Source: Fructilactobacillus carniphilus (GTDB taxonomy: Bacteria; Bacillota; Bacilli; Lactobacillales; Lactobacillaceae). Taken from it: a DNA stretch of 64,000 nucleotides. Positions 37,178 through 47,748 of this stretch are shown here, in pieces. The stretch spans positions 372,001 through 436,000 of the forward strand of contig NZ_CP097121.1 in assembly GCF_024029675.1 (NCBI RefSeq). Reading direction: 5' to 3'. The stretch's first letter is position 1; each line of letters opens with the position of its first letter. The position numbers and the translations under genes were made by a program. The notes under the pieces were generated by a model. It saw nothing but the letters and a program-made list of their open reading frames with translations. It was not told where the DNA came from and searched no databases.

Positions 37178-37660
37178 ATGGATTTAGAAATTTACGATGA
37201 GACCAAAGACCAGGTGCCAGCGACGCAGATTGAACTAATTAAAAATTTGTTGGATTATGCGGCTCAGACGTTGGACTTGGCTGACAATACGGAAATGTCA
37301 GTGACTTTAGTTAACAACGATCGAATTCAGGAAATTAACCGGGAATACCGCAACGTTGATCGCGCTACTGACGTGATTAGTTTTGCAATTGAAGACAACA
37401 CGAACGATGAGTTTCCGGTGATCATGGATGATGAGTTGCGGGCAGAGATTCCTGAAAACCTGGGTGATATTTTTGTCAGCATGGACAAGGTTAAAGAGCA
37501 GGCAGACTTTTTGGGTCATTCAGAGGATCGGGAACTCGGTTTTTTGGTAGTGCATGGCTTTTTGCATTTGAACGGTTATGATCATATGCAACCAGAAGAT
37601 GAAGCAGTGATGTTCCCCCTCCAACGAAAGATTTTAGATAACTATGGACTCAAAAAATAA
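37178..37660 (+). CDS. ybeY: Endoribonuclease YbeY (rRNA maturation factor)
   Basis: YbeY is a metal-dependent single-strand endoribonuclease acting in 16S rRNA 3' maturation and ribosome quality control. The 160-residue product has the zinc site HGFLHLNGYDH (three His) near residue 128 and the upstream EINREYRNVDRATDVISF. AAGGAG is 8 bases before the ATG. The 3' end overlaps dgkA by 17 bases. Confidence 0.95.
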   Translation: MDLEIYDETKDQVPATQIELIKNLLDYAAQTLDLADNTEMSVTLVNNDRIQEINREYRNVDRATDVISFAIEDNTNDEFPVIMDDELRAEIPENLGDIFVSMDKVKEQADFLGHSEDRELGFLVVHGFLHLNGYDHMQPEDEAVMFPLQRKILDNYGLKK

Positions 37661-38042
37661 GCGCCAAATTACTAAAAATAAAAATTTTGCACAAGCCTTG
37701 GGACATGCGTGGGACGGTTTTTACTTAATTTTCTTTCGGGAACGGAATTTTCGCATTCATCTTGTAGCCATGACACTGGTAATCATTGCCGGGTTAATTT
37801 TAGGGGTGAATCGAACCGCTTGGTTATGGTTATTATTGGCTTGTTTTTTGGTTTTAAGTGCTGAAATTTTAAATACCTTGGTGGAATACCTGGTGGATTT
37901 AATGGTGGGACCACACTTTGATCCGACCGCTAAAAAAATTAAGGATATCGCAGCCGGTGGCGTGCTCTTTACCGCTGGAACGGCGGCGGTGATTGGCGTC
38001 ATTGTTTTGTGGCCCTATTTGGGGTCCCTGTTACCAGTTTGA
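37644..38042 (+). CDS. dgkA: Diacylglycerol/undecaprenol kinase family protein
   Basis: A 132-residue membrane kinase of the DgkA family; in Gram-positives such enzymes phosphorylate undecaprenol to recycle the cell-wall lipid carrier. The N-terminal amphipathic region (FAQALGHAWDGFYLIFFRERNFRIH) has the conserved Glu and Arg-Asn. Three membrane segments follow (about residues 35-50, 52-70, 100-125), with the catalytic-type motif SAEILNTLVEYLVDL between the second and third. The start lies inside ybeY, so translation is coupled. It contains no obvious Shine-Dalgarno sequence of its own. Confidence 0.9.
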   Translation: MDSKNKRQITKNKNFAQALGHAWDGFYLIFFRERNFRIHLVAMTLVIIAGLILGVNRTAWLWLLLACFLVLSAEILNTLVEYLVDLMVGPHFDPTAKKIKDIAAGGVLFTAGTAAVIGVIVLWPYLGSLLPV

Positions 38043-38058
38043 GAGATGAGGAAATGAT

Positions 38059-38964
38059 ATGAGTACAGCGTTTAAGTCCGGATTTGTGGCCATTGTAGGT
38101 CGTCCCAACGTCGGCAAGTCGACCTTTTTAAACCGCGTGGTGGGGCAAAAGGTGGCCATTATGAGCGATAAGGCCCAAACGACGCGGAATAAAATTCAGG
38201 GGATTTATACTACGGATGATAGTCAGGTTGTATTTTTGGACACACCAGGAATTCATAAACCGCAAAATAAATTGGATGAATATATGGATCAGGCGGCGTT
38301 GTCTTCGCTTCAAGAAGTAGAAGCCGTGTTATTCATGGTTAGTGCTACGGAAACCCGGGGCGCTGGGGATAATTACATTATCGACCAATTGAAAAAAGTG
38401 AAAACTCCGGTGTACTTAATCATTAATAAGATTGATGAAGTGGATCCCAATCAACTCTTACCCATTATGGATACTTACAAGAAGGCCTATCCATGGGCTG
38501 AGGTCTTTCCGATTTCTGCCTTAAAGGGAAATAACGTGGATCAACTATTAGATTCCCTCGTTAAAATTCTCCCTGAGGGACCCCAGTACTATCCGGATGA
38601 TCAGATAACTGATCATCCCGAACGTTTTATTGTTCAAGAGATTATCCGAGAAAAGATTTTAGAGAATACCCGCCAGGAAATTCCGCACTCAGTGGCCGTA
38701 TACGTTGAATGGATGCGGCCCAATGATGCTGGCAAACTGCAAATTGAAGCTTCCATCATCGTGGAACGAGACGGACAAAAGGGAATTATTGTTGGCAAAG
38801 GTGGTCAACGCCTGAAGTACATTAGCGTAGGCGCACGCCGTGAAATTGAAAAGTTACTGGGGACCAAGGTTAATTTAAAGCTCTGGGTCCACGTGCAGTC
38901 GGGTTGGCGTGATAAAGCGACGGCCTTAAACAACCTGGGCTACATCTCTAAAAATGACTATTAA
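38059..38964 (+). CDS. era: GTPase Era
   Basis: Era binds the 3' end of 16S rRNA and monitors 30S assembly. The 301-residue protein has G1 [15 protein letters not shown]3 DTPGIHKPQ and G4 NKIDEVD, and a C-terminal KH domain with [20 protein letters not shown] near residue 245. GAGATGAGGAA precedes the ATG. It sits between dgkA and recO in the usual order. Confidence 0.97.
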   Translation: MSTAFKSGFVAIVGRPNVGKSTFLNRVVGQKVAIMSDKAQTTRNKIQGIYTTDDSQVVFLDTPGIHKPQNKLDEYMDQAALSSLQEVEAVLFMVSATETRGAGDNYIIDQLKKVKTPVYLIINKIDEVDPNQLLPIMDTYKKAYPWAEVFPISALKGNNVDQLLDSLVKILPEGPQYYPDDQITDHPERFIVQEIIREKILENTRQEIPHSVAVYVEWMRPNDAGKLQIEASIIVERDGQKGIIVGKGGQRLKYISVGARREIEKLLGTKVNLKLWVHVQSGWRDKATALNNLGYISKNDY

Positions 38965-38994
38965 TCGGTTTCCGGCGCTTAAGGGAGCTTAGTG

Positions 38995-39774
38995 ATGGTT
39001 AATACCAGAAGTCGTCCCTTCCATGGGATTTTGTTGTACCGCCAAAATTATCGAGAAAATGATATGCTGGTGAAGTTTTTTACGGCTGAAGCTGGTAAAA
39101 AGATGTTTTTTGTCAGGGGAGCGCGGCGACCTAAGTTTAAAATGACGGCTGACATTCTTCCCTTTAGCTACGGAACTTACGATGGTACCTTAAAAAAGCA
39201 GGGATTATCCTACATTTCGGCTGCCAAGCAGGTGAAACATTTTACCCAAATTAGTGATGATTTGCTGTTGAATGCGTATGCAACTTACGTAATGGGGCTG
39301 ATCGATGCTGCCTTTAGCGATGGCGTTGCTGCACCGCACTGGTTTGATCAATTGTTTTACGCATTAAATCTAATTAATAACGGATTTGATCCCGCGATTA
39401 TTACTAACATCATGGAAGTGCAGTTACTCCCCGTGTTGGGAATTGCTCCGCAACTTAAACGGTGTGCGGTTTGTGGGCGAAAGGCTGTGACCTACGATTA
39501 TTCTGAACAGCTGGGAGGACTAATTTGTGAGCGCCATTTTGCAGATGATCCCCACCGGTTGCACTTGGAACCCCGGACTATCTACTATTTACAGTTGTTT
39601 TCGGTGGTTGACTTACAAAAAATTGGCAAAATTAACGTAAACCAACGGACCAAACAGCAACTGCAACAAGTTTTAGACCAGGTTTATGATAATGAAGTGG
39701 GTTTAAACTTAAAGAGCAAAAGGTTTTTGCGGCAGATGAAGCACTGGTCCGTGGGAACGAGTGGTTCTCGTTGA
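38995..39774 (+). CDS. recO: DNA repair protein RecO
   Basis: RecO loads RecA onto SSB-coated DNA together with RecR. The 259-residue protein has the N-terminal OB-fold (GILLYRQNYRENDMLVKFFT) and a helical domain with a zinc-type site (RCAVCGRKAV ... ICERH). ATG 38995 is chosen over the GTG at 38992, with AAGGGAG upstream. The stop codon overlaps the -35 box of the glyQS promoter. Confidence 0.94.
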   Translation: MVNTRSRPFHGILLYRQNYRENDMLVKFFTAEAGKKMFFVRGARRPKFKMTADILPFSYGTYDGTLKKQGLSYISAAKQVKHFTQISDDLLLNAYATYVMGLIDAAFSDGVAAPHWFDQLFYALNLINNGFDPAIITNIMEVQLLPVLGIAPQLKRCAVCGRKAVTYDYSEQLGGLICERHFADDPHRLHLEPRTIYYLQLFSVVDLQKIGKINVNQRTKQQLQQVLDQVYDNEVGLNLKSKRFLRQMKHWSVGTSGSR

Positions 39775-39799
39775 CGTTTACGCCGTTGCCATCTATAAT
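39771..39799 (+). promoter_or_regulatory. Promoter of the glyQS operon
   Basis: TTGACG (39771-39776), a 17-base spacer and a consensus TATAAT (39794-39799). The -35 box overlaps the recO stop codon TGA (39772-39774). Confidence 0.85.
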
Positions 39800-39805
39800 A
39801 TAGTT

Positions 39806-40009
39806 AACTAAATATTTGACACAGACAAAAGAGAGTGACTGGGATTTTCAAGGCAGCGAAGCCATGATAGTGTGAGATGGCGATTGACCCCAGAAGCTGG
39901 CGCTTTTCGAGTCAATGCGTTTCGAGTTGCTGATTAAGTTCAGAAGTAGGGTGGAACCGCGACGATATCGTCCCTATGTAAAAGTTTTTACTTTTACATA
40001 GGCTTTTTT
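39806..40009 (+). promoter_or_regulatory. T-box riboswitch, Gly specific, upstream of glyQS
   Basis: The GAGAGTGA element of stem I lies near 39831-39838. The specifier is read as GGC (39899-39901) in AGAAGCTGGCGC. The T-box AGGGTGGAACCGCG is at 39948-39961, with TGGA at 39952-39955, which complements UCCA, the end expected of tRNA-Gly. The terminator is a 12-bp stem CCTATGTAAAAG/CTTTTACATAGG (39973-39984, 39991-40002) plus a T run. Confidence 0.95.
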
Positions 40010-40036
40010 ATTTGTTTGTGAATAGGAGGAGTCAGC

Positions 40037-41008
40037 ATGACCAAAAAGTTGTCAATGCAAGCAATTGGAACAAAATTAAAGGAATATTGGGGTAAGCAGG
40101 GTTGCATGATTATGGATGCCTACGACACGGAAAAAGGGGCCGGAACCATGAGTCCCTTCACTTTTTTGCGGGCAATTGGACCGGAACCATGGAACGTTTG
40201 TTACGTAGAACCGTCCAGACGACCAGCCGATGGTCGTTACGGGGAAAACCCGAACCGGCTTTACCAACACCACCAATTTCAAGTGCTGATGAAACCATCT
40301 CCTGACAACATTCAAGACCTCTACATTCATTCGTTAGAAGAATTAGGGATTAATCCGTTAGAACATGACATTCGGTTCGTGGAAGACAACTGGGAAAACC
40401 CATCCATGGGTTGTGCCGGAGTTGGTTGGGAAGTTTGGCTGGATGGAATGGAAGTTACCCAGTTTACTTATTTCCAAGTAGTGGGTGGTTTACAAATGGA
40501 TCCCGTGGCCGTTGAAATTACCTACGGAATGGAGCGTCTAGCTTCTTACATTCAAGACGTTAACAACGTCTTTGATTTGGAGTGGTCTGATGGGGTGAAG
40601 TATGGTGATATTTTTAAAGAACCAGAATACGAACACTCTAAGTACAGCTTTGAAGAAAGTGATCAGGCCATGTTGCACAACTTGTTTGATGCTTATGAAA
40701 AAGAAGCTCAACGCCTCATCAAACTGGGACTGGTTCACCCAGCCTACGATTACGTTTTAAAGTGTAGTCATACCTTCAACCAGTTGGATGCCCGGGGCGC
40801 GGTTTCTGTTACCGAACGGGCCGGTTACTTAGCGCGGATTCGGAAGATGGCACACGGCATTGCCCAGGCCTTTGTAGAAGAACGTCGTAAACTAGGTTTC
40901 CCGTTAATCAAAGATGAACAGACTCGAGAAGCTGTTCTAGCTAAATATACGCAAAAAAGAGCAGAAAACTTGAAACGCCAAGCAAAACAAAAGGGGGATA
41001 TCAAATAA
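40037..41008 (+). CDS. glyQ: Glycyl-tRNA synthetase alpha subunit
   Basis: The catalytic class II alpha subunit of the bacterial alpha2beta2 glycyl-tRNA synthetase. The 323-residue product shows the near-invariant family sequence [40 protein letters not shown] and [26 protein letters not shown] lies 10 bases before the ATG. Its stop codon overlaps the glyS start (TAATG). It is controlled by the Gly T-box. Confidence 0.97.
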   Translation: MTKKLSMQAIGTKLKEYWGKQGCMIMDAYDTEKGAGTMSPFTFLRAIGPEPWNVCYVEPSRRPADGRYGENPNRLYQHHQFQVLMKPSPDNIQDLYIHSLEELGINPLEHDIRFVEDNWENPSMGCAGVGWEVWLDGMEVTQFTYFQVVGGLQMDPVAVEITYGMERLASYIQDVNNVFDLEWSDGVKYGDIFKEPEYEHSKYSFEESDQAMLHNLFDAYEKEAQRLIKLGLVHPAYDYVLKCSHTFNQLDARGAVSVTERAGYLARIRKMAHGIAQAFVEERRKLGFPLIKDEQTREAVLAKYTQKRAENLKRQAKQKGDIK

Positions 41009-43086
41009 TGACACGTGATTTTCTACTAGAAATTGGTTTAGAAGAAATGCCGGCGCACGTTGTAACCCCCAGCATTGAGGAATTACAAGCCAAGGTTGCT
41101 CAATTTTTAAAGGCCGAACGAATTAGTTATGACCGGATCAAACCATTTTCCACTCCCCGGCGGTTGGCGTTAGAAATTGATGGTCTAGCTTCTAAACAGC
41201 CAGACATTGACGAAGAGGTCAAAGGTCCAGCCAAAAAGATTGCTCAAACAGAAGACGGACAATGGAGTAAGGCGGCCATTGGTTTTACCAAGGGACAAGG
41301 GGTAACCACTGACGACATTACCTTTAAAAACGTCAAAGGAACCGACTACGTCTTTGTTAATAAACACGTTGCCGGTAAGCCCGCTAGCGAAGTATTGTTG
41401 GGCTTGGTAGATGTGATTAAATCCATGAATTTTCCCACCATGATGAAGTGGGGAGCTCATCACTTCCAATTTGTGCGGCCCATTAAGTGGATGGTCGCAC
41501 TATTAGATGATGAAGTGCTGCCACTAGAAATCGTGGATGTAAAGGCTGGTCGGACCACGCAGGGACACCGTTTCTTAGGTCAACCGGTCGAACTAAAAAC
41601 TGTCGCTGATTACGAGCCACGCTTAAAAGAACAATTTGTTCTAGTTGATGCTAAGGAACGCAAGCAACGGATTAAAGAACAAATTGCGGCAATTGCGAAG
41701 GAACACGATTGGCAAATTCCAGTTGACGACGAACTCTTGGAAGAAGTTAATAACTTAGTTGAATGGCCGACCAGCTTTGCCGGTGACTTTGACGAACGGT
41801 TCTTAGCGATTCCTAGGGAAGTATTGATTACTTCGATGCGGGACCACCAACGCTTCTTCTTCGTCGAAGATCAAGCGGGAAACTTGTTACCCCACTTTGT
41901 TTCGGTTCGAAACGGGAACGCAGATTACCTAGACAATGTGATTGCCGGAAACGAAAAGGTTCTAGCGGCTCGCTTGTATGATGCCGAGTTCTTCTATCAA
42001 GAAGATCAACAACACGACATTGATTATTTTGTGAACAAGTTAAAGGACGTTACTTTCCACGATCAAATTTCTTCAATGTACGATAAGATGCAACGGGTCC
42101 AAGTGATTGCCAAACTGATTGGAGAACAAGTCGGCCTAAACGCGACCCAATTAGCTCACCTGCAACGTGCTGCTGAAATTTACAAATTTGACCTAGTGAC
42201 CGGAATGGTCGGCGAATTTGCCGAATTGCAAGGAATCATGGGCGAAAAGTACGCCCTTTTGCAAGGAGAAGATTCAGAAGTGGCCCAAGCAATTCAGGAA
42301 CACTACGAACCAATTGCTGCCGACGGTGAATTACCAGCTTCAAAGGTGGGGGCCGTTTTAGCCGTTGCCGATAAATTGGACAGTATCTTAACCTTCTTTG
42401 CAGCCGGAATGATTCCGAGTGGTTCCAATGACCCGTATGCCTTACGGCGTCAAGCAACTGGAATCGTGCGGATTGTAACTAAGGAACAATGGACCTTACC
42501 AATTTTGCCGTTGCTCCAAATGATTGTGCAAGAAGAACAAGCCGCCGACGTGCTGCCCAAGGTTGATCAAGCTCTGGTGTTTAAGCCAGTGGTCGACTTT
42601 TTAAAGGATCGGATTAAGAAAGAGCTAAAGGATGCGGACGTTCGATATGACCTCGTCAATGCAGCCGTAGAGGCCACTAATACGGACATTAATTATAACG
42701 AACAGAGCGCGCATGTTTTGCAAACAAATGCGGATCAAGCTGATTTTAAGGCAGTAATTGAATCCTTAACCCGGGTAACGCGAATTGCCACGAAAGCAGA
42801 TAGCGACGTTGATGCCCAAACCGTAGATCCAAGTCTCTTTGAAAACGACTCAGAGCAGCAATTATACGATGCAGTACAAAAATTACAGGCTGATTTTGTG
42901 AGTCGGTCAGCAGAACAAGCCTATGCAGAATTAGCAAAGTTGCAACCGCTGATTGCCACTTACTTTGACGCGACGATGGTTATGAGCGAAAACACCGTGG
43001 TGCGGGATAATCGATTAGCACAATTAACGCAGCTATCAGCTCTAATCATGCACTTTGCTGATGTAGAAGCGGTGATGGTGAAATAA
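41008..43086 (+). CDS. glyS: Glycyl-tRNA synthetase beta subunit
   Basis: The tRNA-binding and anticodon-recognising beta subunit (692 residues). The N-terminus DFLLEIGLEEMPAHVV and the HD-like region with MRDHQRFFFVED and HDQISSMYDKMQR are diagnostic, and the C-terminal DALR-type anticodon domain ends near FADVEAVMVK. It is translationally coupled to glyQ by a 1-base overlap (TAATG) with AAGGGGG upstream. dnaG follows closely. Confidence 0.97.
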   Translation: MTRDFLLEIGLEEMPAHVVTPSIEELQAKVAQFLKAERISYDRIKPFSTPRRLALEIDGLASKQPDIDEEVKGPAKKIAQTEDGQWSKAAIGFTKGQGVTTDDITFKNVKGTDYVFVNKHVAGKPASEVLLGLVDVIKSMNFPTMMKWGAHHFQFVRPIKWMVALLDDEVLPLEIVDVKAGRTTQGHRFLGQPVELKTVADYEPRLKEQFVLVDAKERKQRIKEQIAAIAKEHDWQIPVDDELLEEVNNLVEWPTSFAGDFDERFLAIPREVLITSMRDHQRFFFVEDQAGNLLPHFVSVRNGNADYLDNVIAGNEKVLAARLYDAEFFYQEDQQHDIDYFVNKLKDVTFHDQISSMYDKMQRVQVIAKLIGEQVGLNATQLAHLQRAAEIYKFDLVTGMVGEFAELQGIMGEKYALLQGEDSEVAQAIQEHYEPIAADGELPASKVGAVLAVADKLDSILTFFAAGMIPSGSNDPYALRRQATGIVRIVTKEQWTLPILPLLQMIVQEEQAADVLPKVDQALVFKPVVDFLKDRIKKELKDADVRYDLVNAAVEATNTDINYNEQSAHVLQTNADQADFKAVIESLTRVTRIATKADSDVDAQTVDPSLFENDSEQQLYDAVQKLQADFVSRSAEQAYAELAKLQPLIATYFDATMVMSENTVVRDNRLAQLTQLSALIMHFADVEAVMVK

Positions 43087-43113
43087 CCATCATTTTAAAG
43101 GATGGTGAATGGC

Positions 43114-44940
43114 GTGCCTAAGCTTCCAGAAGAATTTGTGGAAAAAGTGCGAACGAGCACTAATATTACTGATGAAGTTAGTAAATACGTCCAGCTAAAA
43201 AAGGCCGGCAAGAACCTCTTTGGGCTTTGTCCCTTTCACGAGGAACGGACGCCCTCCTTTTCGGTGAACGAAGAGAAACAAATCTTTCACTGTTTTAGTT
43301 GTGGTCGGGGTGGCAACGTTTTTACCTTTTTGATGGATTTGAAGGGGATGTCATTTCCAGAGGCCGTGGAAGCGGTTGCTCAAGATGATGGCATCGAACT
43401 ACCCACGGCAGTTACCAATGTGGGGGTTAGTGCCCACCAACAAAAACAACAACCGTTAATTGAAGCTCATCAAGCAGCCGCTCAACTGTATCATCACATC
43501 CTATTGAATACCAAACTAGGGGAAGCAGCGCGGAACTATCTGGCTGAGCGCCAGGTTAGTGCTGATATGATTGAGCAATTTAACTTGGGATTTGCTCCTG
43601 GAGAACAAGTCTTACAGTCTTTTTTTGCAGAACGAAAAACGGACTACCAAACGTTACGAAAGACCGGGTTGTTTATCGAAGACCAGGATGGTAACCTCAA
43701 GGATCGGTTTGCGAACCGATTGATGTTTCCCATTAAAAATGCGAATGGAGCGGTCGTGGGCTTTTCCGGTCGGTTGTTACAAGCAAGTGATAGTTTACCT
43801 AAGTACCTAAACAGTCCGGAAACGGAGTTGTTCAATAAACGCCGGGTACTCTATAACTACGACGTAGCCCGAAAAGCCGCTCGTAAGTCGCAACGATTGC
43901 TTTTGTTGGAAGGGTTCATGGACGTCATTTCGGCAATGCAAGCGGGGATTGATTTTGGCGTGGCCTCCATGGGAACGAGTCTGACTGAGGAACAAATTTA
44001 CGATTTAAAGCGCGTCACTAGTAACGTGGATATTTGTTATGACGGGGACGTGCCGGGGCAAAAAGCGATTAATCGGGCTGTAAGTTTGTTAGAACAAACA
44101 ACCCAGTTTAACATCGGCGTAATTCAAATTCCTGGAGGCATGGATCCGGACGAATACCGGAGAAAATACGGCGCTGCCGGGCTCCAAAAAATTGTGAAAA
44201 CAGGACGCGAACCGGTGATTAAGTTCCGACTGCGCTACTTGCGTTCGCAATTTAACCTCGAACAAGAAACGGACAAAATTGAGTACGCCAAGCAGGCCAC
44301 GAAACTGATTGCAACTTTAGATAGTTCCGTGGAACGAGGGGTTTATCTCAAGGACTTAGCGACCGATTTGGACTTTGACCAAGCAAGTCTGCAGGAACAG
44401 TGTGAACAGGATCGGAAACGGCAACAGCGAACCCCTCAAAGGGTTGAACATTCAGTACCAGATTCTGAGCCGTTGCAACGAGAACAACCGCATTATTCCC
44501 GAGTGGAAAATGCTGAACGTCAGTTGTTGACGGCAATGTTGCATGATTCTGACGTCTGGGCCCGAGTGATTAACCAACCAGATTTTAACTTTGTCCACGA
44601 TGACTACCAACAGTTATATTTATTTGCTCAGGAATTCTTTCGTAAGCATCAAAACTACCAGTCCGCTGAATTTAGCAATTTTGTGGGTGAAGCCCATTTA
44701 CAGGTGGTTTTAGCCGAATTAGAAATGACGGCAGCCTACGATCACTCTAGCAATCAAGCAGTGTTGGATTGTGTTAAAATAATACAACAAGATGCCCCGT
44801 TAACCGCGCAAATTAAAGCAATTAAGCACGAATTTGAAGTGGCCCAACAGACTGGCAACGAATTGCAACAACTAAAGTTGGCCACTGATTTAATCAAACT
44901 ACAACAGCAATTAGATCAGTTAAAGTCAACTAATGATTAA
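43114..44940 (+). CDS. dnaG: DNA primase
   Basis: DnaG makes RNA primers at the fork. GTG 43114 (608 residues) is preferred, with AAAGGATGG 8 bases upstream; ATG 43102 lies inside that site. The N-terminal CHC2 zinc domain reads [13 protein letters not shown] with CFSCGRGG. The TOPRIM catalytic domain has [10 protein letters not shown] and [12 protein letters not shown] (residues about 270-320). The C-terminal helicase-interaction domain is present from about residue 460. It lies directly before rpoD, as in most Firmicutes (the macromolecular synthesis operon, here without rpsU, which has its own promoter at 35.8 kb). Confidence 0.96.
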   Translation: MPKLPEEFVEKVRTSTNITDEVSKYVQLKKAGKNLFGLCPFHEERTPSFSVNEEKQIFHCFSCGRGGNVFTFLMDLKGMSFPEAVEAVAQDDGIELPTAVTNVGVSAHQQKQQPLIEAHQAAAQLYHHILLNTKLGEAARNYLAERQVSADMIEQFNLGFAPGEQVLQSFFAERKTDYQTLRKTGLFIEDQDGNLKDRFANRLMFPIKNANGAVVGFSGRLLQASDSLPKYLNSPETELFNKRRVLYNYDVARKAARKSQRLLLLEGFMDVISAMQAGIDFGVASMGTSLTEEQIYDLKRVTSNVDICYDGDVPGQKAINRAVSLLEQTTQFNIGVIQIPGGMDPDEYRRKYGAAGLQKIVKTGREPVIKFRLRYLRSQFNLEQETDKIEYAKQATKLIATLDSSVERGVYLKDLATDLDFDQASLQEQCEQDRKRQQRTPQRVEHSVPDSEPLQREQPHYSRVENAERQLLTAMLHDSDVWARVINQPDFNFVHDDYQQLYLFAQEFFRKHQNYQSAEFSNFVGEAHLQVVLAELEMTAAYDHSSNQAVLDCVKIIQQDAPLTAQIKAIKHEFEVAQQTGNELQQLKLATDLIKLQQQLDQLKSTND

Positions 44941-44956
44941 AATGGGAGGAATCCAC

Positions 44957-46162
44957 ATGGCAGAACGAAAAGCACAGAAAAAAGCAGAACTCAAAAAATC
45001 CACTCCCGAAGCAAAAAGTAAACACGCTGCTAAACAAGCCGAACTGAAGCAAGAACTAAAAAAAGATTTTGATAAGGACGGCTACCACAAGGTTTACCAG
45101 GCCTTGGTGAAAAAATACAAAAAAATTGGCCACATTACCTACACGGTTCTGGAAGAAGAAATGCAGGTTCCGTTTGACTTGAAGAAAAAGCAAATGGACG
45201 AGCTGATGGAAAATGTCGAAGACGATGGGATTAGCATCGTTGACGAAAATGGGGAACCAGATCCGCGGGCATTAGATGCGGCTAAAAAAGTGACCCAAAA
45301 GGAGCTGAAAAACGCTTCTAGTTCGCAAGGAGTAAAGATTAACGATCCCGTGCGGATGTACCTGAAGGAAATTGGACGGGTACCGTTGCTAACGGCAGAT
45401 GAAGAAGTACAATTGGCTTTACGGATTGAAGCTGGAGATGAAGAAGCCAAACAAGAGTTGGCCGAAGCTAACTTGCGATTGGTAGTTTCGATTGCTAAAC
45501 GCTACGTAGGGCGGGGGATGCAGTTCCTGGATCTGATTCAAGAAGGAAACATGGGACTGATGAAGGCCGTTGAAAAGTTTGATTACCGCAAGGGATTCAA
45601 ATTCTCGACGTACGCCACTTGGTGGATTCGGCAGGCAATTACCCGAGCAATCGCCGATCAAGCACGGACCATTCGAATTCCGGTTCACATGGTGGAAACG
45701 ATTAACAAGTTAATCCGGGTCCAACGGCAACTCCTGCAAGACTTAGGTCGGGAACCACTTCCAATTGAAATTGGGGCGGAAATGGACATGCCAACTTCGA
45801 AAGTTAGAAACATTTTGAAGATTTCGCAAGAACCAGTTTCACTAGAAACGCCGATTGGGGAAGAGGATGATTCGCATCTAGGCGACTTCATCGAAGATAA
45901 GGAAGCTACTAGTCCAGAAGATCATGCTTCTTACGAGTTGCTAAAGGAACAATTGGAAGGCGTCCTGGATACGTTGACTGATCGGGAAGAAAACGTACTG
46001 CGGTTACGGTTTGGCCTTGATGATGGCCGGACCCGAACTTTGGAAGAAGTCGGAAAGGTTTTTGGTGTTACCCGAGAACGAATTCGGCAAATTGAAGCTA
46101 AAGCGCTCAGAAAGTTGCGCCATCCGTCACGGAGCAAGCAACTAAAGGACTTTTTAGATTAA
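44957..46162 (+). CDS. rpoD: RNA polymerase primary sigma factor
   Basis: The housekeeping sigma-70 factor, 401 residues. ATG 44957 follows GGGAGGA; the annotatable upstream ATG at 44933 lies in dnaG. The N-terminus is Lys/Glu-rich (region 1.1-like). Region 1.2 has [21 protein letters not shown]; region 2 has [30 protein letters not shown] and [20 protein letters not shown]; region 4.2 has [20 protein letters not shown]. Its consensus promoters (TTGACA-17-TATAAT type) are seen throughout the window. Confidence 0.98.
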   Translation: MAERKAQKKAELKKSTPEAKSKHAAKQAELKQELKKDFDKDGYHKVYQALVKKYKKIGHITYTVLEEEMQVPFDLKKKQMDELMENVEDDGISIVDENGEPDPRALDAAKKVTQKELKNASSSQGVKINDPVRMYLKEIGRVPLLTADEEVQLALRIEAGDEEAKQELAEANLRLVVSIAKRYVGRGMQFLDLIQEGNMGLMKAVEKFDYRKGFKFSTYATWWIRQAITRAIADQARTIRIPVHMVETINKLIRVQRQLLQDLGREPLPIEIGAEMDMPTSKVRNILKISQEPVSLETPIGEEDDSHLGDFIEDKEATSPEDHASYELLKEQLEGVLDTLTDREENVLRLRFGLDDGRTRTLEEVGKVFGVTRERIRQIEAKALRKLRHPSRSKQLKDFLD

Positions 46163-46167
46163 CAAAG

Positions 46168-46203
46168 AAAAAAACAGAGATCCAGTTGGATCCCTGTTTT
46201 TTT
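46168..46203 (+). terminator. Terminator after rpoD
   Basis: CAG-a-GATCCA pairs with TGGATC-c-CTG around a 2-base loop, flanked by A and T runs (AAAAAA/TTTTTTT). Confidence 0.9.
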
Positions 46204-46218
46204 ACCACGGGAGGAAGC

Positions 46219-46923
46219 ATGACAGAACAGCATTTATCAAGACGGTTACAGGCGGTGGCGGAATTAGTGCCTCGGGCAGCTATACTAGCGGACATTGGCT
46301 CGGATCATGCGTATTTACCGGCTTATTTACTGCAACAGCAGGTGATTCAAGCAGCCATCGCTGGTGAAGTTCGGCCGGGTCCTTTAGCGAATGCCCAGCG
46401 CGAGATTACAAAGCTAGAACTACAATCAGTAATGCAAGCTCGGCTCGGGGATGGTTTGGCGGTGATTGAGCCGGACGACCAGGTTGATGTGATTGTAATC
46501 GCTGGGATGGGCGGGGAACTGATTACTGACATTCTAACGGATGGGCAAGCTAAGTTAGCAAACCACCCGGTGCTCGTGTTACAACCAAACGTGGACGAAA
46601 ACACGGTACGACTGTGGTTAATGCAACATCAGTATCAAATTACCGCGGAACAACTGGTAGAAGATAGTGGTCATTTTTACGAAATGATGCGGGCCGAATT
46701 TACTCCGGAACCAGTGACGTTAAGTACGATGGAAATTAACTTTGGTCCTTACTTGTTAGCTGTTAAAAGCTCGACCTTTCAGCAAAAATGGCACTCCCGG
46801 TTGCAGAAAAGCCAAGCCATTTTAAGGCAGTTAGAAGCATCACAGAGCCACCCGCAGGCTAAAATTACAGCCATGCGGCAGAAAGTAACAGCCATTCAGG
46901 AGGTTCTTAATGACAACCGTTGA
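46219..46923 (+). CDS. trmK: tRNA (adenine22-N1)-methyltransferase
   Basis: TrmK methylates N1 of A22 in tRNA. ATG 46219 is preceded by GGGAGGAAGC. The 234-residue protein has the SAM-binding motif ILADIGSDHAYLPAYLL near the N-terminus and VIVIAGMGGELITDIL near residue 95, with the family's QPNVDENTVRLWL and ESGHFYEM-like (VEDSGHFYEMM) segments. It overlaps the Nif3-like gene by 14 bases. The rpoD-trmK-nif3 order is standard in Firmicutes. Confidence 0.94.
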   Translation: MTEQHLSRRLQAVAELVPRAAILADIGSDHAYLPAYLLQQQVIQAAIAGEVRPGPLANAQREITKLELQSVMQARLGDGLAVIEPDDQVDVIVIAGMGGELITDILTDGQAKLANHPVLVLQPNVDENTVRLWLMQHQYQITAEQLVEDSGHFYEMMRAEFTPEPVTLSTMEINFGPYLLAVKSSTFQQKWHSRLQKSQAILRQLEASQSHPQAKITAMRQKVTAIQEVLNDNR

Positions 46924-47704
46924 TGAAATTATTACGCGTTTTGAACGTTTCGCACCCTTATCTCTTAAAGAAGAAGGCGATCCCACAGGATTTCAAATCG
47001 GGCGGCGGGATGCTCCCGTGCATAGAATGATGACAACTTTGGACGTGCGACCTGAAGTGGTGGACGAAGCGGTTCAGCGCCACGTAGACTTTATCTTTGC
47101 TCATCATCCGGTGATGTTTCGGCCGGCGCGGAACCTAGACTTAGCTAACCCACAAAATGCCATGTATGCGCAACTTTTGAAACATGACATTACCGTCTAT
47201 GCTGCGCACACCAATTTGGACAATGCTGAGGGCGGCATGAACGACTGGTTGGCGGATGCGCTGGGGTTAGAACAAACAACGGGCTTACTTGATCATACTA
47301 ATGGATCTGCAATGGGACGGGTGGGTGATTTACCACAACCGATGACCACGACCGAGTTAGCGGAACTTTGTAAAACTCGCTTTAACCTCGCGGGACTCCG
47401 AGTGGTCAGCTTTAACCCCGATCAACTGGTCCACCGGGTAGCCATTTTAGGGGGAAGCGGGGGTAAATTTTATCCTGCTGCATTAAAGAAGCAAGCTGAC
47501 GTGTACATTACGGGTGACTTTTTTTATCACACCGCCCAGGATTTACTGGCTGCGGGCTTACAAGCGATTGATCCGGGTCACCACATCGAAAGTATTTGTA
47601 AACCCCGGTTACGGATGTTATTTAACCAATGGAAGGCAGAAGATCAATGGGAGATTGAGGTGTTAGAATCAGACCTCAACACTGATCCCTTCCGCTTTCA
47701 ATAA
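46910..47704 (+). CDS. Nif3-like dinuclear metal center protein
   Basis: A 264-residue Nif3/YqfO family protein, with the dinuclear metal ligands in FIFAHHPVMF (about residue 63), YAAHTNLDNAEGGMND (about 100) and DPGHHIES (near 222). In Bacillus the family member carries a PII-like insertion and is about 370 residues; this one is the short form without it. The function is uncertain: it is often annotated as GTP cyclohydrolase I type 2 or NIF3 hydrolase, but evidence is thin. AGGAGG precedes the start inside the trmK 3' end. Confidence 0.92.
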   Translation: MTTVDEIITRFERFAPLSLKEEGDPTGFQIGRRDAPVHRMMTTLDVRPEVVDEAVQRHVDFIFAHHPVMFRPARNLDLANPQNAMYAQLLKHDITVYAAHTNLDNAEGGMNDWLADALGLEQTTGLLDHTNGSAMGRVGDLPQPMTTTELAELCKTRFNLAGLRVVSFNPDQLVHRVAILGGSGGKFYPAALKKQADVYITGDFFYHTAQDLLAAGLQAIDPGHHIESICKPRLRMLFNQWKAEDQWEIEVLESDLNTDPFRFQ

Positions 47705-47738
47705 AAAACGGTTGGAAGTTTGACTTCCAACCGTTTTT
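47704..47738. terminator. Bidirectional terminator between the nif3-like and the small membrane protein genes
   Basis: A perfect 16-bp stem AAAAACGGTTGGAAGT/ACTTCCAACCGTTTTT with a 3-base loop between two convergent genes. Its first base is the last base of the Nif3-like stop codon. Confidence 0.94.
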
Positions 47739-47748
47739 GCATTCAGAT

